A stretch of DNA of 64,000 nt from Mixia osmundae IAM 14324 (lineage: Eukaryota > Basidiomycota > Mixiomycetes > Mixiales > Mixiaceae), in the NCBI RefSeq assembly GCF_000708205.1, contig NW_014575558.1, positions 248,001 to 312,000 on the forward strand, written 5' to 3'. A model generated the notes under the pieces. That model ran no database searches and was not told where the DNA came from. It was given only the letters and a program-made list of their open reading frames with translations. This document shows positions 44,064 through 54,668 of the stretch, piece by piece (within the stretch, counting starts at the first letter, position 1; the number at the start of each line of letters is the position of its first letter). A program made the translations under genes and the position numbers.

Positions 44064-47000
44064 CTACAATTCTTCTGATTCAGTCTGACAAGCTGCGTAC
44101 ACGCCAAAAGCGCCTGTGCCAGTGTGAGGTGTCTGCCCCAATACGATGCTCGCAGAGGGATTGTTCATATCGTCAAAGTCACCGTACAGCGCAGCGTCGG
44201 CAACAAACTTGGCGGTCGTCTCGAATGATGCCTTGAGGAAGGGCGAAGGCGAATTGGACAATCCCGTACGATTGAAGGGCTTGTAGCCGCCCTCGGTAGT
44301 CATGTAGTCCGCTATCAGCGTCAGATGGCGGTAGTCGACACCGATCCCATAGACGCCGAAGACGCCAGAGACCTCTTTGATGATGGCCGTACGAGCGGCC
44401 TCAACGCCGTATGTGAGCAAGATTGCGCCGATATCATTTGAATATAGCTCGTTCAGATTGCAGACGCCGTAGGCAAAGTCCCAAGTCGCGGGCAGGTTCG
44501 CGCCATCCGTATTGCAAGCGAGCTACTCTCTCACATCAGTAGGGATCATTCAAGTGAACGAATGACTGACGCCTGGCTTCGCTTTGTCTTCTGGAGCAAC
44601 CATGCAGCGAGAGATACCCGCAATCTGGCGAACGACAGTCTTGACGCAGCATCGCTCCAAAATGTCGGCCAGCAAGAGCTTGGGCGCTCCGATGTACAGC
44701 TATGTTCCGGTCAGCAGAAGCGACACAGCAGCCCAAAGGACTTACTGGCACAGTAATTGTGCAATACTCTCCATTTGCTTTATCGAAGCTGGTGTCAGAG
44801 ATATGCTGGCTGCCGACAATGAGCTCTTCGTATTCGGCATACACGTCGCGCTGATGTGCTGCATTACGAGACACACTGCTCGCATCATCAGGTCGGAACG
44901 CATCTTCGAACGCATCTTCATCGAAGTCATCGCCAATCGCGTCGCCATCCCCTTCGTCAGACGCGACATCGTCGTCACCGTACATGACGTCTTGATTGCC
45001 TTGCCTGCGGAGCTTCTCCTCGTCCTTGTTACCATCTTGCTCATCCTCATTCCCGCCAGCTCGCACTGGCTCACGCTCATCGTCGAGCTCGCCGTCGTCA
45101 ACGGCGTCTGCCACGCGAGACGAGTTCGACGCCTTTCCCAATGTGCCAACGTCCACTACCGCTGCTGCCTGGTACAGCTTGAGCTCAGCGCTCAGGGCCT
45201 TGTCGAAAATAGGTATGAATCGCTTAGCAATCGCCTCTAGGATCTCGGTCGGCTTTGTCTGATACTCGGCAGAGTACTCGCTGGCCGGATAGAACTGCAT
45301 ACGGACTTCGTAGATCCTCTGCAGAGCGCCCGCTTCTGATTCGAGCTTCTCGACGACTGTGATTTTGTCGATTACTTGCGACAGCATGAGCTTGGTAGCA
45401 CCTTTGCAGAAGCGCGCTGCCGTCTCTTCGCTGACATGGTCAAGGAAAGGCATGTGCATCGACGGCGTCTTTGGTTTGAACGAGGCGGTCATTACAATCT
45501 CGCGCAAACGTGGTATGCCGAGTGTCACGTTGGCCGCGCCGTGTCCGGCGAAGTGGAATGTATTCAGCGTCATCTGGGTTGACGGCTCGCCTACACCTTG
45601 AGCAGCGATGACGCCAACTGCCTCTCCTGCATCGACAAGACTTCGCAAGTACCGGATTTGCATGAGCGCACGGAAAGCATGCTTATCGATGAGGCCGCCT
45701 TTAACGTTGCGAGCATATGCTGGCCATGCTGCTCGAGTGGACGAACTTGACTTGATGATGCGTTGAGGATTCGCCTTGACGTAAGCCTGCAACGTCTTGT
45801 GAAAGCTTTCTGACATGCTGCCAATGTTCGATCCCGGAAAGTACTTTGACATAACAGGCGGATGCGCATCAGGGTCCGAGATAGCTTCGCGCATGTGCTT
45901 GCCCGCCGCATCATCCGAGCTACGCAGCGCGTTGATCAAGCCGGCCGTATCCCAGCTTTCTTGCAGGGTTGCAAAGTTGCGGGCAGAGAAGTCCAATCTA
46001 GAGCGGGAGAGTCAGCTAAATAAGGACATGAGACAGAGGCGTACTCATTGAGATGACGTTGCTTTGTCACATCGAGACCATCTTCGCCGTACGCAAACTG
46101 CAGCACCGAGCCGTCACTGTTGCGCACAGTGTGATCGTAGTGCGCTCGTATCCCTTCAAGATGCTTGACAAGACAACGCTGTAAGTACCCGGATCTCGAC
46201 GTCTTGACAGCAGTATCAATCAGACCCTCGCGTCCGGCCATGCAGTGGAAGTAGAATTCCTGCGGTCGTACGCCAGTCAAGAAGCGGCCTGCGACATAGC
46301 CTCCAGCTTTGGGAGCAGTGTCGAAGGCCTTGAAAGAAGGCAGCGTCTTGCCCGAGACCATGACGGGCACTCTTCGACCCTCGAGCTCTTGCTGTCCAAG
46401 AAGACAGGAGATCTGAGAAACGTTGACATTGCTACCCTTGGCGCCAGATACCGTCATTGTCTGCATATTATTCTCGGGGAAAAATTTGACTAGACCATCT
46501 GGAAGACAGGCACTGATGACTTCCGATGTTAGTCCGCCAGTCGCACCCTTCATCGCTGCATCTAATCCTGCCAATTTGTTGTCATCGCGTAGGACTTCTT
46601 CGTAGCGCATCTTCAGGTTGCGCAATGTCTCTGGCTTGCTCAGATCGGCGTCTTCAAGCTTGACATACTCGAGCGTTGCCTTCGAGCCACGGTCATTGGC
46701 AGTCGCCAGTAGAGTTGAACGTGCCTTGTCGCCCCGCTTTGACAGGATGAGATCGTCCATCCGACATGTGAACGCTCGATGCTGCAGGAACTTTGTGAAA
46801 AGACGGCTGAGAATGCCCAATAGCTTGTTCGCCGTCAGGCTCCCGTAGAGCTCGTGTACCGAATGGACCATGCCGAAGGATGTCGCGCCAAACTGAGATT
46901 TGTCGAGGATGCCAACGAGCAGATCGCCATTGACAAAGATGACATCGCCCTCTTCGTTATGTGCGCCCCAATATCGTCCGGGTACTTTCGACTTGCTGCG

Positions 47001-49904
47001 AAGATTGAGACCCTGCAAATGCTCCGGCGTGATGTTGAGCAAGACAGTAGAGATCTGACATAGCGATCAGCGTGATGTCTTGCCAAGAAAACAGGGAAAC
47101 TCACAATCTGCTTGCCTGACCAGAGCCTCTGCGGTCGCAAGATAGCAGGACTGACGAGCTTAATCGTGCCACCACCGGTGTAGTCATCTTCCGTACGCAG
47201 AGCACCATAGATGATCTGATGGTACTGCTCTCGAGTAAACCAGGTATCCTTGCTCGTCATGTGGACACCAGCAACAACGTGATCCTGAATTAATCCTCGC
47301 AGCGGATTGCCAGATGTTGGCACAAGGTACTGATTGTCGGTGTTCGCGATGAAGCGCGCTTCCGCCTGAGCAATGTGTGTTTGAGGGAAATGCATGTTCA
47401 TTTCATCGCCGTCAAAATCGGCATTGTACGAGTTACAATTAGCATAGTGCATGCGTAACGTTCGCTCGCCGGTAAGTACTTTTGCACGATGACACATCAT
47501 ACTGGGCTTGTGCAGCGTCGGCTGCCGGTTCATGATGAGGATGTCGCCATCGACAAGATGTCGATGTACTTTGTAGTTGAGCTGAGGAGTGGCTGTGTGC
47601 GCAAGACCAGAAGTGACGCTAAGGCCACGTTTGTTGAGTATTGTAGGCGCCATGATCTGCTGAGCCTGCGCAAGACGATCATCTGCAGACATCCGGTCGA
47701 GCATGATGACAGTCTTATCATCTCGTTCGATAGCATGCGCCCCCGGCCACTCATGAGGACCGCGAATAATCATTTGCTGAAGCTGATGAAGATTGTGTTT
47801 GGTGACCGGTTCCGGAAACGTCAAGCCACGAGCAAAGTGAGGAGGAACGCCGATTTCATTTGGCTCGATGTTGACATCGGGTGAAATGACAGAACGAGCT
47901 GCAAAGTTGACTCGCTTGCCCATCATGTTCATTCTGAACAGACCGTCTTTCTTCTCGAGGATCTGCTTGACACCTGTAGGTGGCTCCATGCCACGCTTCA
48001 TGATCGTAGGATTCTTTGTGCTATCGACGAGCGAATTGACAGCGACCTGAATCTTGATGATCTCTGCAATGACTTGCTCGTAGACAGCAGCAGGGTTGAG
48101 CGGCTTTGATTCGCCACTGATGATTGTACCTCGACGTGCAGCACGCAAACGCTGAGCTTGTCTGGCAAAAGACTCTTTGGCTTTGATGATCTGACTGAGC
48201 AGAGTCGTCTGGGGATGATCGAGCACGCTCTCGCCCATCTGCGCCATCGGTCTGAAGCGGGAGGGCGGTACAGCCACGACGTCCATGAAGAAGATGTCGG
48301 GACTTGCACCCGTGTCGGCGGAAGTGGAAGGTATCATGCCGATCGATTGAAACAGCGAACGGAGTGGCTTGGTGCGATTGCGCGAAGCTGACCCGTGAGG
48401 AGCGAAGATGAGATCCAGTATGGCGCGCTCGTTCTGGAAAAGTCGCCTGAGTTGCCCGCGCGCTTCGGCAGGCAGAATGATTCGCTCAGTCTGGCGCTGG
48501 CGCTTGCTCGCATTGTCCTTTGCAGCACCGAGACCAATGTCCTGCGCAATTTGACCATCCCCGCCGGCAACCTCGAGCATGGCTTGATCTTGCTCAGCAG
48601 AAGCAGACTTGCGGCTGGCGTGACCATTGGCCATGCGAGGAGCATCGACGGGATCTGGCAGATCATCATCGTCGTCCGAGGATTGTCCATGATCGAGCGG
48701 TGGTGTTGTAATGCGACCACGAGGAGGCTCTGCTGCATCTTCATCATCTTGGTCGCTATCCATCGAACGCGTATCGTAGCCATTGGTATCGTGCTGACCG
48801 CCTCGCAGGCCGTTGGCGCCATGAACGCCATTGGGCAGTCGACCGTGAGCAGCAAGCTCATTCTCTTTCTTTGCGAGCGCAGACGTGAATCCTTCGAGAT
48901 CTGGTTTGGAAAGACCAGCAGCAGCGTTCATGCCGGCATACTTGGGCTTGAGGGAGTACTCGAGGACTTTTGAGCTCGCTTCGGCTTTCAGTCGATGCGG
49001 AAAGGCAGAGCAACGTTCGCACTTGTTCTTCTTGAGCGTCTTGAGGAACTCATTGACGACTTGCTTGCGACGGTCATACGCCATGGCCACTTTATGGCTA
49101 TCGAGGCTATAGTCTGAGCCGTTGGCCTGCTGGGCTTTGCGTATTGCGTCCTGAACGTATGCAGCGAGTGCGTTGAGATACGCCTGGCCACTGTCGACAA
49201 TAGCATCGTCCTCCGCATCATCTTGTACGAGCGCAGCTTCATCTTGCATGCCATCGATGAGATCTCGCATGTCAGTCGTCTCATCTGCTTCGTCCCCTTC
49301 AATCATAGTCTCGTCCTCTGGCTTGATGTCTTCTCTCTTCGCCTGCTTGCCTCTCTTCTGAGTCTGTTTGGAGCTGTACTGAGCGATCAGATCGTCTAGC
49401 CCGTCGGCTTCTGTGACAAGACCCCGTGAGAGCAGCTCGAGTTTGCCAGTATAACTCGCGACCTGTAGCCTCCCTATGAGCGCAATCAGCGAGACCTACA
49501 GGAGGACGTACGACAGCAGCTGGCATAAGGAAATGTCCACAAAAGTGGCACATTCCCCTCAGGAGTTGTACCGCATTGGAGATGAAGAGCGGATTGAAGA
49601 CCGTCGCAGGCAGCTCGATGTGTCCAAAGTGACCGGGACAGGCCATCTCGCCCAGCTGACACGAGGCGCAGAGCGTACTCGACCTTGACGATCTTGCGCC
49701 CGGTCTCTGCCTTGCAGAACCATCGGATGGGCCCAGCAGAGGATCATAGAGCCCTCCTGCAATAGGCTCGTCTGTTGCGCCAAATGTAGCCGCAGAGCTG
49801 ACTTCGAGCACCGAAATCTGCCTGACGTCGGCAGAAGATAGGAAACCAAAGGAGATTGAGCCCGCTTGAGCTGACACTGGCTCAAAGGGTGTGAAAGTCG
49901 TCAT
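44064..49904 (-). CDS. RPA190: RNA polymerase I largest subunit, 1866 aa
   Basis: Exons 49904-49512, 49462-47105, 47054-46045, 45997-44746, 44699-44571 and 44522-44064 give 1866 residues, about 200 more than yeast Rpa190. The zinc clamp [17 protein letters not shown] is near residue 90. The catalytic [10 protein letters not shown], whose aspartates hold magnesium, is near residue 810. The bridge-helix and trigger-loop regions read FFPENNM...GAKGSNVN and [18 protein letters not shown]. The C terminus keeps [18 protein letters not shown] and GGYKPFNR. The extra length sits mostly in acidic, charged inserts (residues about 165-310 and 1400-1530), which look disordered. The enzyme makes the large ribosomal RNA precursor in the nucleolus. 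It ends 112 bp from CKB1, tail-to-tail. Confidence 0.95.
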
Positions 49905-50326
49905 CAGAGAGTCATCCGTTCGCTGGCTGCACGCTCAAAAATTTCAGACGCGAAGTCGAATTCGAATCTGTTTTGCAGGAACAGCCGGACCGACATTCCG
50001 ATGTGATATTGAGCCATCCCTGTTCTCTAAGGCCTGCAGCTTGCGTCATGCATTCGACTATGTCTATAAAAATCTAAGCTGCCCCCTTTCCGCTCTCAGG
50101 CTTACCGTCTGCTGCGATGCTGCCTGCGCTGTGCCATGCTACCGACGCTGTGACTGTGTCATGCTAGCAACTCTGCGACAACTCGCGCCAATGCCGAGAC
50201 TTGCTCTGTCTCGCAAGCATTGTGAGATCCTTCTTCACGTGCGGAATTCTGAAACGCGCGCCTGTTCGTTTGACCTTTCGACCATTGTCAGCTAAGTACA
50301 GCGGATCTTGAAGTAAAGACAGATAG
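49905..50326. promoter_or_regulatory. Divergent intergenic region, RPA190 and family-II member c
   Basis: About 420 bp lie between the divergent starts. A TATAAAA sequence occurs near 50066, which is 260 bp before the family-II gene and too far for its own start unless the leader is long. No gene is supported. Confidence 0.45.
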
Positions 50327-50748
50327 ATGATCACGACCAAAGACCTGTTCAAGTCTCTGTGCTGCCTCCTCGTAGGCTTCACCGCAGTTTGGGCGAGTGA
50401 AATCATCAGAGGCAGCTGCGATCGAAAGTCTTGCTCGGTCCTGCTCCAGAAATCCATTGAGGACGACAAGCTCACTACGACTCACAGCGCACACGTTGTG
50501 CAGCCCACTGTGGGTGATCTCGAGCTCAACGTGCCTTGGGCAAAATGTGCTTGGTGTAAGCAACTCCACCAAATATGTCGATATAGCGCCTGATGACTAG
50601 CTCAGTGGGCTACTGGTGTGGTCGAGGCTTCTACAATGAGCACATCGTCACCGCCGACGAGGCTGGCAATCAGCCCGTACTCGACAGTACTGGCAATTAC
50701 ATTCTTTGCAAGCCAGTGAGCGTTCGTCAAACCATCAGACCTACGTGA
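50327..50748 (+). CDS. Family-II small secreted protein (member c), 123 aa
   Basis: Exons 50327-50555 and 50606-50748. Signal peptide ending at VWAS, then EIIRGSCDRKSCSVLLQ, THSAHV, VPWAKCAW, LGYWCGRG, IVTADEAGNQPVL and ILCKPV. The intron follows the W-A-K-C-A-W motif, at the same codon and phase as in member d. It is the shortest member because the C terminus stops soon after the last cysteine. Extracellular and unknown in function. Confidence 0.8.
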
Positions 50749-51007
50749 CTCAATGTGTCACCAGAGCGGAGACTGCTGATACTTCGGAGCCGTCGCCCGG
50801 CTGATGTGTTCGTCACATGCATTGGTTGCGAGCTACACCCGTCTGCCTGTTGACGCGTCTCACGCTACAGCCCAAAGCGAATCCATTTGTCTCGAGCTAC
50901 CGGTTGACAGCTGCTCGCATTGTTGCGATGACGACCGATGTTACCATCGTTGCGCGCTGTACTTACCGTCATTCGCGATCACGACGCTAAAGTCATACAG
51001 CAAAGAT

Positions 51008-51484
51008 ATGATGGCCATCCAATCTGTCAAGCTTTTGGTCTGCTCAGTCGTCTTCCTGTGTGGAGTGCGAGCCAGTGAGATTATCAACGGACATTGTGCG
51101 AATCAAGGTTGCGACGTGCTCCTCCAAGCGAAAGATCCAATTCACAAAGGCAGCACGACTCATACCGGCTATACTGTCTATACTCTGAACGGCAATATTA
51201 TGGCTGACCGTGGATGGGCAGCATGTTCATGGAGTATGCGCCATCTAAGAATGTCTGTTGCTCAAATGACATGAGGTTCAGTGAGCTATTGGTGCGGTGC
51301 GAGTAACGATTTTGGCGACTACGTCACGTATGACGAGGACGGCGAACTGCCCGTATACGATGATGTCGGCAGCTACATATTTTGCTACAAAGTACGTGCG
51401 GGACACCGAAGCTCGAGATCTGCTGACGACGACCTCAGAGCGATGTCTGCTGAGATTCGATGCATATTTGACGCCGTCGCGTAG
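51008..51484 (+). CDS. Family-II small secreted protein (member d), 142 aa
   Basis: Exons 51008-51233 and 51282-51484. After a signal peptide (MMAIQSVKLLVCSVVFLCGV) come EIINGHCANQGCDVLLQ, THTGYTVYT, GWAACSWMSYWCG, YVTYDEDGELPVYDD and YIFCYKV. Intron position and phase match member c. The gene lies 259 bp downstream of member c in the same orientation, so the pair mirrors the minus-strand pair at 32.3-33.4 kb. Confidence 0.8.
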
Positions 51485-51576
51485 GAGACAATATTCAGTC
51501 AACCAGCATGACCCCTTGCTCATCGTTCGCGGGCGTAGCCTTATCTCCGAGCAAGATCTTGCAACCTGCGAAGACA

Positions 51577-52360
51577 TCAAGCGCTGTCACGACGGGTGAG
51601 ACGCTCTTTCTCTGCAAGGACGGTTTGTACAGCCGGCCGGGACAGTATCTTTGCATGCCACCTTGCGACGGACGGAAAGTCTTTCTCGAACCCCTTGAAG
51701 TCAGGTACTCGACTTGTCAATTTGATGCCGGTCTGGTTCCACGTCAGGAATGCCAGATCAGCCACGGAGTACTTGTCGCCTACGAGCCAATCGTGCTGGC
51801 TGAGGACACTCTCTAGCACGCCAAAGACGCGCAAGATCTCATTCTCGTAGCGCGTCCTCGCCACTTCGTTCTGGTCTTCGTCAAAGTAGTGAAAGTAGAC
51901 CCCTTGTGCGAAGTAGCTGCCCTGCCCTGAAGCTTGAAAAGAAAGCCACTGGTCCTGCAGATAGATATCGTCACCGGTTGCTGAGATCTTGTGCTCGGGA
52001 TCGTATCGATCGACGAGGTACTTGATGATGGCATTGCTTTCCCATACCACAAATTCGTCGTCGTACTACCGCTGCGTCATTTTCAAGTGCGGCGAGCATG
52101 CCATGCCGGCGATCAACGAGGGTAGGTACGCGAGCGTTCGGGTTGAGGGTAATGTAGGGCGGTCTTTTGTGCTCGCCAGACGAGAAATCGAGATAGATCG
52201 TTTCCACTCGCGAGCTCAAGCCAAGTTCTGAGAGTACCAAAGCCACTTTCCAGCCGTTTGGGCCACCTGACAGCCATGCTGAGCTGAGCGCTTGGTGCAC
52301 GCCGCTTGGCATACCTTTGTGACTGTACAGCGTGAACTGCTTCCTAGCTTCGACCATCAT
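51577..52360 (-). CDS. Glutathione S-transferase, Ure2/YfcG-like, 227 aa
   Basis: Exons 52360-52315, 52266-52118 and 52065-51577 give 227 residues. The N-terminal thioredoxin-fold part reads FTLYSHKGGPNGWKVALVLS, then LNPNARVPTL and VVWESNAIIKYL, the glutathione-binding loop and ESxAI motif. The all-helical C-terminal domain has QDQWLSFQASGQGSYFAQ and YSVADLAFLTWNQ. This pattern fits fungal Ure2-like (nu-type) transferases, which conjugate or reduce electrophiles with glutathione. The start has two consecutive ATGs (52360, 52357). It is divergent from GPI11 with 144 bp between the starts. Confidence 0.9.
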
Positions 52361-52504
52361 GCACAACAGCGAAGATCGATAAGTGTTCGCAGAAGAGGAG
52401 GGTCTCGAGGCGCGCGCATGATGATGTGAGGCTGTGATGGTGCGAGCACGCGTGATGATGCAATCGACGCGATCGCGACATGTCGACAGAGGACGAGCGC
52501 AGAG

Positions 52505-53573
52505 ATGGCCAAGAAGCGCAAGAGCACGGCAGCTGACCAGGCAGTAGCACCTGCAGTCAGAGATGGAGCCTCTCCGCCTATGCCTATTCTCGCACCGACG
52601 ACAGAGACCGAAGACCGATACACCCGTCTCATCGTCGGCCAATCCGCTTTCCTCTTCTACACGGCCTTTCTGCTCCCAAGAAGCCGAGGAGCGGGGCTGC
52701 CAAGCTCGCTTGCCAACCTCATTGAACCCTATGTTGAGCCGAGTCGTACACTGGACAGCATGATTTGGTCCATTGCCGGCTGTGCCGTTGTTCAGTCTGC
52801 TTTCAGCTGGTTCGTAGCTCGCTGGCGGACTCAGGAGATACAAGCGCTAGAGGCAGCTCAAGCGGGAGCGCGCGCACCAGTCAAACCGTCGAGCGTACTT
52901 CAGAGGCTTGCTGTCAGTCTTTGCCCGTCATGCCTGAGACGCGCTAAAGACAGCATGCAGAGGATTATCGAATCAGCAGCAACAATAATTGTCGCCTCTC
53001 TGGTCATTCACGTCATCATCTTCCTACTCGGCGCGCCTTTGCTTCGGTAAGCATGCAAAGCAGTGCTCCCGGCTTTCTCCTGACATACACGTTCAGGAAA
53101 CTACAATATACATATTTGCTTTCGTTGCAGATCAGCGTACTTGCTGTCTCGCCCCTGGCGGCCGCGGTGTCGCTGCGTACGACCGCAGGACGATGGACAT
53201 GGATCAGACTGATCTCGCTCTTCGAGTCAGTTTGTGCATCATGCGCATACGACCGAGCTGACGCTGCCGCGAAGTCCTCGAACAGAGACGGACATTGCTA
53301 TTCTCGCGCCCATGACGGGCACCGTCGTCGGTGCTTGGCTCGGAGCAATTCCCATACCACTCGACTGGGATCGACCATGGCAGGTCAGTCACACGTAACT
53401 CCGCTCGGTCATTACGAACTGATATTTTGCAGTCATGGCCCATCACGCCTTTGCTGGGCTGTTTCGTCGGACACTTTGTAGGATCATTCGTCGGTCTTGC
53501 GATATGTCTCGTCAGGAGAGCCGTCATCGACGAAGCTAGAGAACTGCAGGCGCAGCGAGCGAAAGCGCAATGA
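52505..53573 (+). CDS. GPI11: GPI ethanolamine-phosphate transferase subunit (PIG-F), 306 aa
   Basis: Exons 52505-53046, 53097-53225, 53275-53383 and 53433-53573 give 306 residues. At least five hydrophobic spans are visible, among them [41 protein letters not shown] and [18 protein letters not shown]. The signature [20 protein letters not shown] followed by [16 protein letters not shown] marks the PIG-F/Gpi11 family. The protein works in the ER membrane and helps add ethanolamine phosphate to the third mannose of GPI anchors. An extra soluble loop (residues 115-150) is larger than usual. Introns are 49-50 nt. Confidence 0.88.
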
Positions 53574-53964
53574 CACTCGGCCCGCGCGAAAAGCGATCTA
53601 AACCAGATCATGTGAGCCAATCGGGGTCACAGCTTTCTGACAGTCAGCGGCATGACGGCTGCGTGCAAAGTATAAGACGACTTTTCGTCGTGTGTAAGTG
53701 CGGAACTGTCAAGTAGCTAAACACCACACGCGATGCTTTCAAGACGAGTGCATTAAGCTGCGTATACCGAACGAGCAAGACTTTCATCGTTGTGTATGCC
53801 GCGGATCGGTCACCAGCCATTGCAACGTGCCTGTCGTCTCGCAAGCTTGCCATTGAGGGTCGCTCGGTGGAATGTAATCTGGCGGACACTTTCTGTACCC
53901 ATCATCGGGGCGCCACGCAGCCCGGCATTGTCTGCGTGCATGTCTTTTAGCTCATACTGCACTG
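53574..53964. other. Intergenic, no supported gene
   Basis: About 390 bp between two converging genes. A minus-strand frame of 81 codons (53644-53889) has no signal peptide, motif or splice support. Confidence 0.5.
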
Positions 53965-54603
53965 TTACTGGATAAAGATGACGTGCCTACCGCCAACTTG
54001 CGAATGTCGAATCAGATCTCCCGTCGTGACATCAATTGAGATGCTCCAGTAGATGCCCTGAAAACGATGAGTGAATGCCTGCGAGAGGATGCAGAAACGT
54101 ACGACACGGCAACAGGCATCGTCGGGTGAGCCCCAACTTTGCTGACGGTGTGCGCGAGGGAAGACAGTCTTCCAGAGGTGCACAGGAAGCTGAAGCTCGT
54201 CTGGCATGACCACAGCTGGCTCAAGGTCAAATTGGAAGAACGGCTCGGACACCTGAGATGCTGCATTAGCACATTCCCTGCATCAAGTATGCCAGTTCTG
54301 CCTGTTTGCCGGGTCTGCAGACATAGCGGCCAGTGGCTGTGCGAAAGAGACTGATATTGCTCGGTTTGGCATCATCAAAGTCCAAGTAGCCCATCAGCGG
54401 ATGACTTTCGGTCTCGCAATCGACCTGAACGGCAGCTTTGAGGGCGATCAGTTCGGCCAAAACGCTCCTGCATCGAACCGACACCAAAGATCCCACGTGA
54501 ACAGTAGCTCATCGCTGCGTGGTCGAATAGTCAGAGCCGGATCGTTGATCGAAGCAGTGGCTGCGGAGATACGAGATATGCTGATAAGAATGGACACTAG
54601 CAT
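53965..54603 (-). CDS. Secreted protein, unknown, 173 aa
   Basis: Exons 54603-54483, 54435-54323 and 54252-53965 keep phase and give 173 residues. The start was chosen because it opens a signal peptide (MLVSILISISRISAATA); the longer frame upstream has no ATG in a better place. Further on are LFTWDLWSAVQVDCETE, NISLFRTATGRYV, PFFQFDLEPAVVMP and GIYWSISIDVTTGDL. The protein has few cysteines and matches none of families I-III. It sits between GPI11 and the myosin gene, 65 bp from the latter's stop. Confidence 0.55.
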
Positions 54604-54668
54604 CACGCCGCGGCGGAGACTACGCGCAAGATCCCAGGAGCGCGTCAAGCTAATGCAATTCATTCCAA

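Noticed and set aside
50060-50075. TATAAAA as the TATA box of family-II member c
   Set aside because: It is about 260 bp from the start codon, much farther than other TATA boxes here; it might serve a long leader, but the evidence is weak.
53790-53975. Short plus-strand frame between GPI11 and the secreted gene
   Set aside because: Sixty-one codons, no signal peptide, no motif, and opposite to the 3' end of a supported gene.
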